64,000 bases of DNA, taken from Glutamicibacter sp. MNS18 (lineage in GTDB: Bacteria > Actinomycetota > Actinomycetes > Actinomycetales > Micrococcaceae). The stretch lies in assembly GCF_026107515.2 (NCBI RefSeq), contig NZ_JAPCHW010000004.1, positions 1-64,000 of the forward strand. The letters run 5' to 3'. Shown here piece by piece: positions 19,962 to 27,817 of this stretch. The translations under genes were made by a program, and so were the position numbers. The notes below the pieces were generated by a model. That model did no database searches. It was given only the letters and a program-made list of their open reading frames with translations, and was not told the origin of the DNA. Within the stretch, counting starts at the first letter, position 1. The number at the start of each line of letters is the position of its first letter.

Positions 19962-20087
19962 GGTACGACCAGCCTAAATGATCAGGCGGGCCGCGGGGCG
20001 AAACCGGCCGCCGCACCCGCATCCGATACGTTTTCGTGTCGCAGGCCACTTTGCCTCGCGGCCATGAGCGGTTACAGTGGGTGGTAC

Positions 20088-20185
20088 GTAAGGGAGTATT
20101 CCAACGCGCTGTCCCCGTCAATACGCAAGGCAAGGGCGCCTCGCCGGGTTCAACGGTCCGCTGTGTGGCGGGTGGAGAGACTTAC
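20088..20185 (+). ncRNA. yybP-ykoY (Mn2+-sensing) riboswitch candidate
   Basis: GTAAG-GGAGTA opens the element at 20088, and the closing strand GAGA-CTTAC ends at 20185. The GTAAG/CTTAC helix is the basal stem, with the conserved GGAGTA and GAGAC loops facing each other. CGTCAATACG lies in the middle, as in known yybP-ykoY RNAs. The element ends 37 bp before a TerC-family gene, one of the standard targets of this manganese riboswitch class. The first loop reads AGGGAGTA rather than GGGGAGTA, so I keep some doubt. Confidence 0.68.
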
Positions 20186-20222
20186 TGCTCGCCGCCTATT
20201 CCTCGACGAAAGCAGTAAAACC

Positions 20223-21407
20223 GTGACTGTTTCCCCTACGATCTGGGCCGTCACCATCGTGGTGATCGCGGCCCTGCTCGCCTTCGACTACTTCTTCCAC
20301 ATCCGCAAGGCCCACGTGCCGCAGCTGAAGGAAGCGGCCATCTGGTCCTCCATCTACGTGGGTATCGCCCTGGTCTTCGGCCTGCTGGTCTTTTCCTTCG
20401 GCGGTGCGCAGATGGGCAAGGAGTACTTCGCCGGCTACATCACCGAAAAGGCCTTGTCGGTCGACAACCTGTTCGTCTTCCTGATCATCATCGCCAGCTT
20501 CCGGGTTCCCCGGGAAGACCAGCAGAAGGTGCTGCTGTTCGGTATTGTCTTCGCGCTCATCGCCCGCACCGGCTTCATTTTCCTGGGTGCAGCGCTGATC
20601 AACACCTTCTCCTGGGTGTTCTACGCCTTCGGACTGATCCTGCTGCTTACCGCCGGCAACCTGCTGAAGCCCGAAGACCCCAGCGAGGAAGCGGACAACC
20701 TGGTGATCCGGCTTTCCCGCCGATTCCTGCGCACCTCCGAGCACTACGACGGGGACAAGCTGACCACCATGGTGGACGGCAAGAAGATGCTCACCCCGAT
20801 GCTGCTGGTCATGGTGGCCATCGGCGGGACCGATATCCTCTTCGCGCTGGACTCCATCCCGGCGATCTTCGGGCTGACCCAGAACGTCTACATCGTGTTC
20901 ACCGCCACCGCCTTCTCGCTGATGGGCCTGCGCCAACTGTATTTCCTGATCGACGGGTTGCTGGACCGGCTCATCTACCTGGCCTACGGGCTGGCGATGA
21001 TCCTGGCCTTTATTGGCGTGAAGCTGATCCTGCACGCTTTGCACGAGAACAACCTGCCCTTCATCAACGAGGGCGAACCGGTTCCGGTCATCGAGGTATC
21101 GATCGAGCTGTCACTCGGGGTGATCATCGGGGTGCTGGTACTGACCATCGTCGCCTCGCTGCTGAGCAAGGCCGGCAAGGCGCTGACCTCCATCAACAAT
21201 GCACGACGCTATGCGGCGAACTACCTGGATCTGGATTACACCGCCGACAGCGCCGAACGCGACCGGATCTACTCGGCGCTGGTGGCGGAGGAAAGCCAAT
21301 TGGCGACGATGGACAAGAAGTACCGGGACAGGGCCAAGGACATCGAGCAGATCCGCGAACTGGTCGCCCGCGCGCACACCAGGCACCGCGACCACTACTC
21401 GATCTAG
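20223..21407 (+). CDS. TerC-family integral membrane protein (probable Mn2+ exporter)
   Basis: A 394-residue protein with eight to nine membrane helices and the TerC signatures: FDYFFH near the N-terminus, EKALSVDNLFVFLI, and GGTDILFALDSIPAIFG with acidic residues in helices expected to bind metal. Members linked to yybP-ykoY riboswitches (Alx/YkoY type) export manganese, some supplying metal to secreted enzymes. A hydrophilic C-terminal tail of about 70 residues is Glu/Arg-rich and helical. The start is a GTG at 20223 with a poor Shine-Dalgarno sequence; upstream in-frame sequence is the riboswitch leader. High Mn2+ would be expected to switch expression on. Confidence 0.87.
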   Translation: MTVSPTIWAVTIVVIAALLAFDYFFHIRKAHVPQLKEAAIWSSIYVGIALVFGLLVFSFGGAQMGKEYFAGYITEKALSVDNLFVFLIIIASFRVPREDQQKVLLFGIVFALIARTGFIFLGAALINTFSWVFYAFGLILLLTAGNLLKPEDPSEEADNLVIRLSRRFLRTSEHYDGDKLTTMVDGKKMLTPMLLVMVAIGGTDILFALDSIPAIFGLTQNVYIVFTATAFSLMGLRQLYFLIDGLLDRLIYLAYGLAMILAFIGVKLILHALHENNLPFINEGEPVPVIEVSIELSLGVIIGVLVLTIVASLLSKAGKALTSINNARRYAANYLDLDYTADSAERDRIYSALVAEESQLATMDKKYRDRAKDIEQIRELVARAHTRHRDHYSI

Positions 21408-21408
21408 C

Positions 21409-21450
21409 CTGCCAGCGGGCGGGGTCGCTCCTCCGGCTCCCGCCCGGCAG
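21409..21450 (+). terminator. GC-rich hairpin after terC
   Basis: CTGCC..GCGGGCGGG pairs with CCCGCCC..GGCAG immediately after the terC stop codon. There is no T-run, so it may be an RNA-stabilising hairpin or an inefficient terminator. Confidence 0.45.
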
Positions 21451-21478
21451 CGGTCCCGTGACCGGGTCAGTGCAACAA

Positions 21479-21886
21479 CTAGCGCTGGGGCTCCAACTCG
21501 GCAGCTGTCCGGCGACGGGACCCGCTGAGCATCACCGCGCTGAACCCCAGGTAGGCCAGGGTCCCCACCAGGACCTGCGGACCGGCAAGGACCCACGGGC
21601 CAGGAACCGCCCAGCCGAGAACTAGGGACAGTCCCGCAACCAGCACGTTGGTCGCCGCGGCCGGCCCCGTGCGGTGCCAGCGGTCCAGCTGGCGCCCCTG
21701 GAACCCCAGCAGCACCCCATACCCCAGAATCGCGGCGCATAGCGCGGCCAGCGGCCACACGCGATTCCCGTCGTCGAGGATGGCCTGGCGCGCCGCCGAG
21801 CTGGTCAGCGCGACAACCCAGGGCAGGACCAGACAGCACATGGCAGTGAGGATCGCGGTCAGCAGCATACGTGTGGCGGTTCCCAT
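21479..21886 (-). CDS. Small integral membrane protein of unknown function
   Basis: A 135-residue protein with four hydrophobic segments (about residues 5-28, 43-62, 76-95 and 97-118) separated by short polar loops, and an Arg-rich tail. I do not recognise the family. The ATG at 21886 has GGAG seven bases upstream, which supports it as a real gene. It sits alone on the minus strand between terC and the HNH gene. Confidence 0.6.
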   Translation of the reverse strand: MGTATRMLLTAILTAMCCLVLPWVVALTSSAARQAILDDGNRVWPLAALCAAILGYGVLLGFQGRQLDRWHRTGPAAATNVLVAGLSLVLGWAVPGPWVLAGPQVLVGTLAYLGFSAVMLSGSRRRTAAELEPQR

Positions 21887-22062
21887 GGCTCAACTCCGTT
21901 GTTAAGGGTCCTGGCTCTACAGTCCTGTTGACCTCGGGGTATTTGATCCAGGCGCGGATTCCCACCCCTTCGGACGACGGGATCTCCGGACACCCGGGCA
22001 GGTTATCCACAAATCTGCGGTGTTCTGCCCGGTTTCTTGACCTGCAGGGCGAAGATGGGTCC

Positions 22063-23982
22063 ATGACAACTGACAGCACTACGCAGGCGCTGGCTCAGCT
22101 GGCCCAGGCGGCCGTGCTGGTCGAAAACGCCACGGCCGCCCTCGGGCAGGCCGAACCGGATCCCGGACATGCCGCCTACTTCGCCTGGCTGGTTGAACAG
22201 GTCGGCCAACAGCTCACCCGCGCGCAAATCCACGCTGCCGACGCCTTGCGCCGCACCGGCGCCCACCAACTCGACGAACCCTCGTACCAGGCGATCGCCG
22301 ACGCCGGGCTCCGTCCCACCGACGCGGATCTGGAACTCACCCGCGGGCAACGCACCGCTGGCCGCAGCTACTACAAGGACACCGCCGGCATGCTCAAGGA
22401 GTGGCTGAACCTCGGCATCGGTGCGGCCAAGGCGCGAGTGCTCCAGGCAGAGGCCCTGATCGCCGAGGTCGGTGAGGCCGGTGAACGGCTGGCTCCCCGC
22501 TATCCGCAACTCGGACAGGAATTCCAGCGTGCCGAAACCGAGCCGCGGCTGGTCCTCGGGGCGGCGACCCAGTTGCGCAAGGCCGAACCCGTGCTGCTCC
22601 AGGCGCCCGACTCGCAGCAGGCCCGCTCCGAACTGGAAGCCGACGCCATCGCGCTGATCCGCCACGAGCCCTCCACGGCGCGCAAACACCTGGCCGGCGT
22701 GATCGAACAGGCGCTAGGGGAGGACCGCCCGCTGGAAGCCATGCTTTCCGAGGTAGGCCTGTTCCGCAGCGGCATGCGCCGTGGCCTGGTGCACTACCGG
22801 CTGAGCATGCTCCCGCAGGATGCCGAACTCATTGAGTCGATGTGCGCCCAGATCGACAATCCGGCAACCATTGCCGGGAACCGCGAGGAGCTCATGCGTT
22901 TGGTCTTCGAGCAGTATATGGCCCATGGGCAGGGCGCCGGTGCCGATGATCCGGCGCAACCGCGACCACAACCCGAATGGGGCGAGGCGGAGGCCATGCC
23001 GCAGTGGGCCCAGCCGGAGGACCCCACCCCGGACACCGAAGGCCAGCGCCCCACCGCCACGCCCACGCCGCTGGATCCGCCGGCTCCGGCAGCTGGGCCA
23101 GGGCAGGACCGGGACGCCACGAAGGGCACCGAAGACCACGCCTCCACCGAACAAGCCACCGAACAACAAGCCACCGGTTCGCCGCACCCCCGCAGCACCG
23201 CCACGCCGGTTGCCGGAGCCACCCTGGACGGTACCGGGAAAACGATTCCGGACCCGGAGCAGGACCCGGCAAGTGATGCGCCAGCGAGCGAACCCGTTTC
23301 GAACTGCCCGACCACGATCGCCGAAGACCTGATCAACGACGGAATGCCCGTCGAACTCTCATTGCCCTTCGAGGAATTGAGGCCCGAATTCCGTCACCTG
23401 ATCGCACTGATCGGTATCATGCGAGCCGGCGGGAAGTCCGACGGTAAGCAGGCCGGTTTGGTCCAGCCCCAAATCACCGTGGTCCTGGACTACTTCAAGA
23501 TGATGACACTGGGAAAGAACTTCGCAGTGACCGAAAGCGGCTTGCCCTTGGCTGCCGGGGCCGCGCGCACCATGATGTGCAATGCGGGAATCATGCCGGT
23601 GATTTTCGGCGGGAACAGCAAGATCCTTGACATCGCCCAGGAAAGCCGGTTCTTCCCGAAGTACATGCGCAAGGCGCTACAAGCGAAATACCGGGGATGC
23701 GCCTATCCGGGGTGCACCATGCCCGCTTCACGGTGCGAAGTGGACCACATCAAGCCCTGGGAAGAGGGCGGAGCCACCAGCGTTGACAACGGATGCCTGT
23801 TTTGCCCGATGCACCACCATGCCCGGCACTGTGGACTGTTCACGGTGATCGCCAATGAAGGCGGACCGCCGATGGTGCTGTTGCCCAAGAACCTGGACCC
23901 GCATCAACGTCCGCGGCTGAACACCTACTGGTACAGTCCGAGCGAGGCGATCAGGATCGCCCGTGAGGCCACCGCGGCCTGA
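22063..23982 (+). CDS. DUF222/HNH endonuclease-domain protein
   Basis: A 639-residue member of the DUF222-HNH family, which is abundant and often multi-copy in actinobacteria. The N-terminal helical DUF222 region spans about residues 1-290. A low-complexity linker rich in Pro, Thr, Glu and Ala follows (about 300-410), then a second conserved block. The C-terminal HNH nuclease motif is CEVDHIKPWEEGG...CPMHHHARHC at about 558-590, with paired cysteines before it (CAYPGC). The biological role is unknown; mobile-element or DNA-repair roles have been guessed. The ATG at 22063 starts the recognisable domain, with a weak GAAG upstream. Confidence 0.85.
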   Translation: MTTDSTTQALAQLAQAAVLVENATAALGQAEPDPGHAAYFAWLVEQVGQQLTRAQIHAADALRRTGAHQLDEPSYQAIADAGLRPTDADLELTRGQRTAGRSYYKDTAGMLKEWLNLGIGAAKARVLQAEALIAEVGEAGERLAPRYPQLGQEFQRAETEPRLVLGAATQLRKAEPVLLQAPDSQQARSELEADAIALIRHEPSTARKHLAGVIEQALGEDRPLEAMLSEVGLFRSGMRRGLVHYRLSMLPQDAELIESMCAQIDNPATIAGNREELMRLVFEQYMAHGQGAGADDPAQPRPQPEWGEAEAMPQWAQPEDPTPDTEGQRPTATPTPLDPPAPAAGPGQDRDATKGTEDHASTEQATEQQATGSPHPRSTATPVAGATLDGTGKTIPDPEQDPASDAPASEPVSNCPTTIAEDLINDGMPVELSLPFEELRPEFRHLIALIGIMRAGGKSDGKQAGLVQPQITVVLDYFKMMTLGKNFAVTESGLPLAAGAARTMMCNAGIMPVIFGGNSKILDIAQESRFFPKYMRKALQAKYRGCAYPGCTMPASRCEVDHIKPWEEGGATSVDNGCLFCPMHHHARHCGLFTVIANEGGPPMVLLPKNLDPHQRPRLNTYWYSPSEAIRIAREATAA

Positions 23983-23986
23983 AGAA

Positions 23987-24018
23987 CCGGGCAGGGCAGG
24001 CCAAGGCACCCTGCCCGG
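23987..24018. terminator. Bidirectional hairpin between convergent genes
   Basis: CCGGGCAGGG (23987-23996) and CCCTGCCCGG (24009-24018) form a perfect 10-bp stem between the HNH gene and the convergent carbonic-anhydrase-like gene. There is no T-run on either side. Confidence 0.55.
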
Positions 24019-24024
24019 GCCGAC

Positions 24025-24543
24025 CTAGGCGTTGGCTGCGAGGTGCTTGGCTGCCAGTTTCAGGTACGTGGCGGCGTTCTCCGACAGCCCGGCCACTTCC
24101 TCTTCGCTCAATTCACGGCGTACCTTCGCCGGAACGCCAGCCACCAGCGAACGCGGTGGCACCTGCGTGCCTTCCAGGACCAGTGCGCCGGCCGCGACCA
24201 GGGACTGCTCGCCGATGACCGCACCATTCATGATGGTGGCGCTCATGCCAACCAGGCAGCCATCGCCCACGGTGGCTCCGTGGACCACGGCCGAGTGCCC
24301 CACTGAGACGTGGTCACCCAGCGTGCACGGGAAACCGGCATCGGCATGGAGCACCACATTATCCTGCAGATTGGTCCCCGACCCGACGCGGATGGGCGCC
24401 GAATCCCCTCGCACCGACACCCCGTAGAACGCGCTGGCGCGTTCACCGAGTTCAACATCGCCGCTCAGGGTTGCGGTCGGGGCGACGAATACGTCCTGGG
24501 CCACCGTTGGGGTGACACCGTCAATGGTAATTATGTGAGCCAT
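24025..24543 (-). CDS. Gamma-carbonic-anhydrase-like left-handed beta-helix protein
   Basis: A 172-residue hexapeptide-repeat protein of the gamma carbonic anhydrase/YrdA group. The left-handed beta-helix spans about residues 10-140, and the likely zinc histidines are in VVLHADAGFP and VSVGHSAVVHG. The C-terminal helix closes the trimer. Activity as a true carbonic anhydrase is not assured; many bacterial members are inactive or of unknown function. It follows purU by 59 nt on the same strand and may belong to that transcript. Confidence 0.87.
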   Translation of the reverse strand: MAHIITIDGVTPTVAQDVFVAPTATLSGDVELGERASAFYGVSVRGDSAPIRVGSGTNLQDNVVLHADAGFPCTLGDHVSVGHSAVVHGATVGDGCLVGMSATIMNGAVIGEQSLVAAGALVLEGTQVPPRSLVAGVPAKVRRELSEEEVAGLSENAATYLKLAAKHLAANA

Positions 24544-24602
24544 GGCACCTAGCCTAGTTCAGTGGTTGTGGCCTGGCGATTCGCCGGCGGCTACATGACA
24601 TG

Positions 24603-25448
24603 TCAGGAAAAGACGATGGTGCGTTGCCCATCGAGCATGACCCGGTGCTCGGCATGCCACTGCACCGCGCGGGTCAGGGTGCGTCCCTCGACGCTGCGGC
24701 CCAGGGCGACCAGCTGGTCCGCGGTACGCGCATGTGACACCTGGGTCACCTCCTGGTCGATGATCGGGCCTTCGTCCAGGTCCGCGGTCACGTAGTGCGC
24801 GGTGGCGCCAATCAGTTTCACACCACGTGAATGCGCCTGGTGGTACGGCTTCGCGCCCTTGAACGAAGGAAGGAAGGAATGGTGGATGTTGATGATCCGC
24901 CCGGCCATCCGCTCACACAACGAATCGGAAAGGATCTGCATGTAGCGGGCCAGGACCACCAGCTCGATGTCGTAGTGCTCCACCAGACCCAGCAGTTCCG
25001 CTTCGGCTTGGCTTTTGTTCCGGGCAGTGACTGGCAAATGGACGAAGTCCACACCGTAGAACTCGGCCATCGGCTTCAAATCCAGGTGGTTGGAGACGAT
25101 GACCGGGACATCGATGGCCAGTGTTCCTGCACGTTGCGCAAAGAGCAGGTCGTTCAGCGCATGGCCGGCCTTGGAACACATGATCATGGTGCGGGTGCGG
25201 CGGCTGGCCTCGTAGACCGCAAGGTCCATGGTGAAATCATCGCGGATCGGCGCCAGCTGGGCGCGGACCTGCTCCAGGGACTGCTCCGTGGCGACCTCGA
25301 TGCGCATGAAAAAGGTGTGAGAATCGGGGCTTTCATACTGCTGCGACTCGGTGATGTTGCAACCAGCGCCCAGCAATCCCCCGGAAATCGCATGGACAAT
25401 ACCCGGACGGTCGACGCAGGACAGCGAGATGATGAAATGGTTGCTCAT
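24603..25448 (-). CDS. purU: Formyltetrahydrofolate deformylase
   Basis: A 281-residue PurU. The N-terminal ACT regulatory domain (about residues 1-85, CVDRPGIVHAISGGLLGAGCNITESQQY) is followed by a formyltransferase-fold hydrolase domain with INIHHSFLPSFKGAKPYHQAH and GATAHYVTADLDEGPII, carrying the catalytic Asn/His/Asp. It converts 10-formyl-THF to THF and formate, balancing the one-carbon pool when methionine and glycine levels change. The ATG at 25448 is the conserved MSNHFIISLSC start. Upstream by 52 nt is a flavoprotein gene, and the oppositely transcribed folD is close, making a small one-carbon locus. Confidence 0.95.
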   Translation of the reverse strand: MSNHFIISLSCVDRPGIVHAISGGLLGAGCNITESQQYESPDSHTFFMRIEVATEQSLEQVRAQLAPIRDDFTMDLAVYEASRRTRTMIMCSKAGHALNDLLFAQRAGTLAIDVPVIVSNHLDLKPMAEFYGVDFVHLPVTARNKSQAEAELLGLVEHYDIELVVLARYMQILSDSLCERMAGRIINIHHSFLPSFKGAKPYHQAHSRGVKLIGATAHYVTADLDEGPIIDQEVTQVSHARTADQLVALGRSVEGRTLTRAVQWHAEHRVMLDGQRTIVFS

Positions 25449-25500
25449 GCTCTCCAAATTACTGCTACCGGAGCGATTGTGCCGAATTTGCCCAAGAAGA

Positions 25501-26619
25501 TCACACCCCGACGGCCACGGCAGACTTAATGTTGGCAAAATCCACTGGGAGAGATTTCAAGTAGTTGGTTGCGGCAACCGCCGCGCGACGACCGGCCCGG
25601 GTTGCGCCGATGGTCGATGCCGAGGCCCCGTAACCGACCAGGTACAAGCCCGGCAGGTCGTGGGCGCTAACCGCGTCGGGGTCGATGCGGATGCCTCCGG
25701 CGCGGGTGCGCAATTTCAGCGGGGCCAGATGCCTCAGGGCATGGCGGAACCCGGTTGCCCACACAATGGCTCCAAGCTCTTCGTTGCTGCCGTCGGCGAA
25801 AACCACGCCGTCCTTGGTCAAATACGCGATGGGGCCGCGCGAGACCAGGGCGCCCGAGTTGATGCCCGCCTGCATCCGCGGGGTCAGGGCCAGCCCGGTA
25901 TTGGCCACCACCGGGCGCGGCGGCCTGCCGGCCAGGGTATCCTCGGTGACCCGCCGTTCGACTTCCATGCCCCAGTCCTTCGCGGATCCGAAATCACGCC
26001 ACCGCGGCTCGCCACGCGTGGACCAGAGGGTGTCGATCCCATGCTCGCGCAACTGCATGATGAACTGGGTCGCGCTGGCGCCGCCGCCGACAACCAGTAC
26101 CCGTCGGCCAGTGAACTGCTCCACACCGGTGTAGTCGCGGGTATGTACCTGCAGCCCGGAAAAGTCGGTCATACCTCGGTAATGTGGCCGGAACGGATTG
26201 TTCCAGGTGCCGGTGGCGTTGATGACCGTGGACGAGCTCAAGCGCTCGCCGGAACCCAGTGTGAGGTGGAAAAGCCCGTCGTCGTGCCGGACGTCCACGA
26301 CGGCCCCGGGCCGGTGAACCGGCAAGCCCATCAGCGTCTCGTAGGTTCCGTAGTACCTGCTCACGACCGCGGAAGCGGGCTCGGTTGGATCCGGTTCCCC
26401 CAGCTCAAGGCCCGGCAGCGGGTGCAGGTGGTGAGTTGTCCCAAAGGTCAGTGAATCCCAGCGGTGCCGCCATGCGCCTCCGGGGCCATCGTTGGCATCG
26501 AGGATGACATGGTCATCCCAGGGGGCCAGGCCCTTGCGGGCAAGGTGATAACCGGCGGCGAGGCCGGCCTGCCCGGCGCCAATGACTATTGTTTGGTATC
26601 GACTGCGGAGGTGTTCCAC
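25501..26619 (-). CDS. FAD-dependent NAD(P)-binding oxidoreductase (flavin monooxygenase-like)
   Basis: A 372-residue flavoprotein with an FAD-binding GxGxxG at the N-terminus (IVIGAGQAGLAAGYHLARKG), a GGAWRHRWDSL block like that of flavin-containing monooxygenases, and a second nucleotide-binding motif (VLVVGGGASATQFIMQL, about residues 170-187). The C-terminal LPGLYLVGYG FAD motif is also present. Substrate and reaction cannot be told from sequence. It is followed by purU and the gamma-carbonic-anhydrase-like gene on the same strand, and is divergent from folD across a 238-bp region. A role in one-carbon or formaldehyde-related chemistry is only a guess. Confidence 0.8.
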   Translation of the reverse strand: MEHLRSRYQTIVIGAGQAGLAAGYHLARKGLAPWDDHVILDANDGPGGAWRHRWDSLTFGTTHHLHPLPGLELGEPDPTEPASAVVSRYYGTYETLMGLPVHRPGAVVDVRHDDGLFHLTLGSGERLSSSTVINATGTWNNPFRPHYRGMTDFSGLQVHTRDYTGVEQFTGRRVLVVGGGASATQFIMQLREHGIDTLWSTRGEPRWRDFGSAKDWGMEVERRVTEDTLAGRPPRPVVANTGLALTPRMQAGINSGALVSRGPIAYLTKDGVVFADGSNEELGAIVWATGFRHALRHLAPLKLRTRAGGIRIDPDAVSAHDLPGLYLVGYGASASTIGATRAGRRAAVAATNYLKSLPVDFANIKSAVAVGV

Positions 26620-26723
26620 GGAATCCCCTTGGTTGACGTGTCAACATTTCTGCAGTTGTAACGCTCACAGTCCGTGTATCATTCCCTGCAGATTCGATAA
26701 ACTCATTGCAGACCTGTAAATAT

Positions 26724-26798
26724 CGTGACTGGCGTTGGGTGGATTACCACCGGGGAGCGAAAACAACCTTTTGACTGCAGACCGCGCGCCTGGGTTTG
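26724..26798 (+). ncRNA. ZTP (pfl motif) riboswitch
   Basis: CGTGACTGGCG at 26724, then a small hairpin GGTGG-ATT-ACCACC leading into CGGGGAGCGA, and after a variable linker CGCGCGCCTGGGTTTG ending at 26798. These are the two conserved halves of the pfl motif, with GGGGAGCG and GCCTGGG forming the ligand-binding pseudoknot region. ZTP/ZMP builds up when 10-formyl-THF is short. The RNA turns on one-carbon and purine genes such as folD, which begins 60 bp downstream. Confidence 0.88.
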
Positions 26799-26857
26799 TA
26801 CACACCACATCGTGATCGTCCACCGCCGGTGGCAGCGACCGCGTACGAAAGGAACCC

Positions 26858-27727
26858 ATGACGGCCCAGATTCTCGACGGCAAGGCGACGGCAGCCCGTA
26901 TCAAGCAGGAACTCACCGAACGAGTCGCAGCACTCAAGTCCCGTGGTATCACCCCGGGACTGGGAACCATCCTGGTGGGCAACGACCCGGGTTCGGCCTG
27001 GTACGTCGGTGGAAAGCACAAGGACTGCGCCGAGGTGGGAATCGAATCCATCCGCGTGGACCTGCCGGAGCAGACCACGCAGGAGCAGCTGCTGGCCAAG
27101 GTCAAGGAACTGAACGAGTCCGCCTCCTGCACCGGGTACATCGTCCAGTTGCCGCTGCCCAAGCACATCGACCAGGATGCCGTCCTCGAGGCCATGGACC
27201 CGGCCAAGGATGCCGACGGGCTGCACCCGATGAACCTGGGTCGACTGGTCGCCAACGTCAACAAGCCGATGACCAGTCCGCTGCCGTGCACTCCCGTGGG
27301 ATGCGTCGAACTGCTGGCCCGCCACGACATTGACCTGCAGGGCAAGCACGTGCTGGTCATCGGACGCGGAGTGACCATCGGCCGCCCGGTCGGACTGCTG
27401 CTGACCCGCCGTTCGATCAATGCCACGGTCACCCTGGCGCATACGGGCACCACCAACCTGGATGAGCTGCTGGGCCAGGCCGATGTGGTCATCGCCGCCG
27501 CGGGTGTGGCGCACATGGTCAAGGCCGATGCCATCAAGCCCGGTGCCATCCTCCTGGACGTCGGGGTGTCCCGCGTGGACGGCAAGGTCACCGGCGACAT
27601 CGATCCTGCGGCTGCGGACATCGCCTCCTGGATCTCGCCCAACCCCGGCGGCGTGGGCCCGATGACCCGTGCGATGCTGCTGGCCAATGTCGTCGAATCC
27701 GCCGAACGCCAGGCCGATTCGAACTAG
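26858..27727 (+). CDS. folD: Bifunctional methylenetetrahydrofolate dehydrogenase/cyclohydrolase
   Basis: A 289-residue FolD. It has the catalytic [12 protein letters not shown] block (Tyr and Lys, about residues 46-57), [12 protein letters not shown], the [11 protein letters not shown] motif, the NADP-binding [14 protein letters not shown] and the C-terminal [14 protein letters not shown] signature. It interconverts methylene-, methenyl- and 10-formyl-THF in the cytosol, supplying purine and methionine synthesis. The ATG at 26858 follows GAAAGGAACCC. Expression is expected to rise when ZTP binds the leader RNA. A strong bidirectional hairpin lies after the stop codon. Confidence 0.97.
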   Translation: MTAQILDGKATAARIKQELTERVAALKSRGITPGLGTILVGNDPGSAWYVGGKHKDCAEVGIESIRVDLPEQTTQEQLLAKVKELNESASCTGYIVQLPLPKHIDQDAVLEAMDPAKDADGLHPMNLGRLVANVNKPMTSPLPCTPVGCVELLARHDIDLQGKHVLVIGRGVTIGRPVGLLLTRRSINATVTLAHTGTTNLDELLGQADVVIAAAGVAHMVKADAIKPGAILLDVGVSRVDGKVTGDIDPAAADIASWISPNPGGVGPMTRAMLLANVVESAERQADSN

Positions 27728-27758
27728 CCAGGGTCCGTGCCGCCACAGGCGCGACGAG

Positions 27759-27805
27759 AACGGCCGGTGTCGCCTCCGCAGCTAAGGGATGCGTCACCGG
27801 CCGTT
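27759..27805. terminator. Bidirectional hairpin between folD and the MHS transporter
   Basis: AACGGCCGGTG (27759-27769) pairs perfectly with CACCGGCCGTT (27795-27805). It lies between two convergent genes. Neither side carries a strong T-run. Confidence 0.6.
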
Positions 27806-27817
27806 GCGCACCGCGGG

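Noticed and set aside
19764-20222. In-frame upstream extension of terC
   Set aside because: It would read through the dNTPase 5' end and the riboswitch leader. The conserved protein begins at the GTG at 20223.
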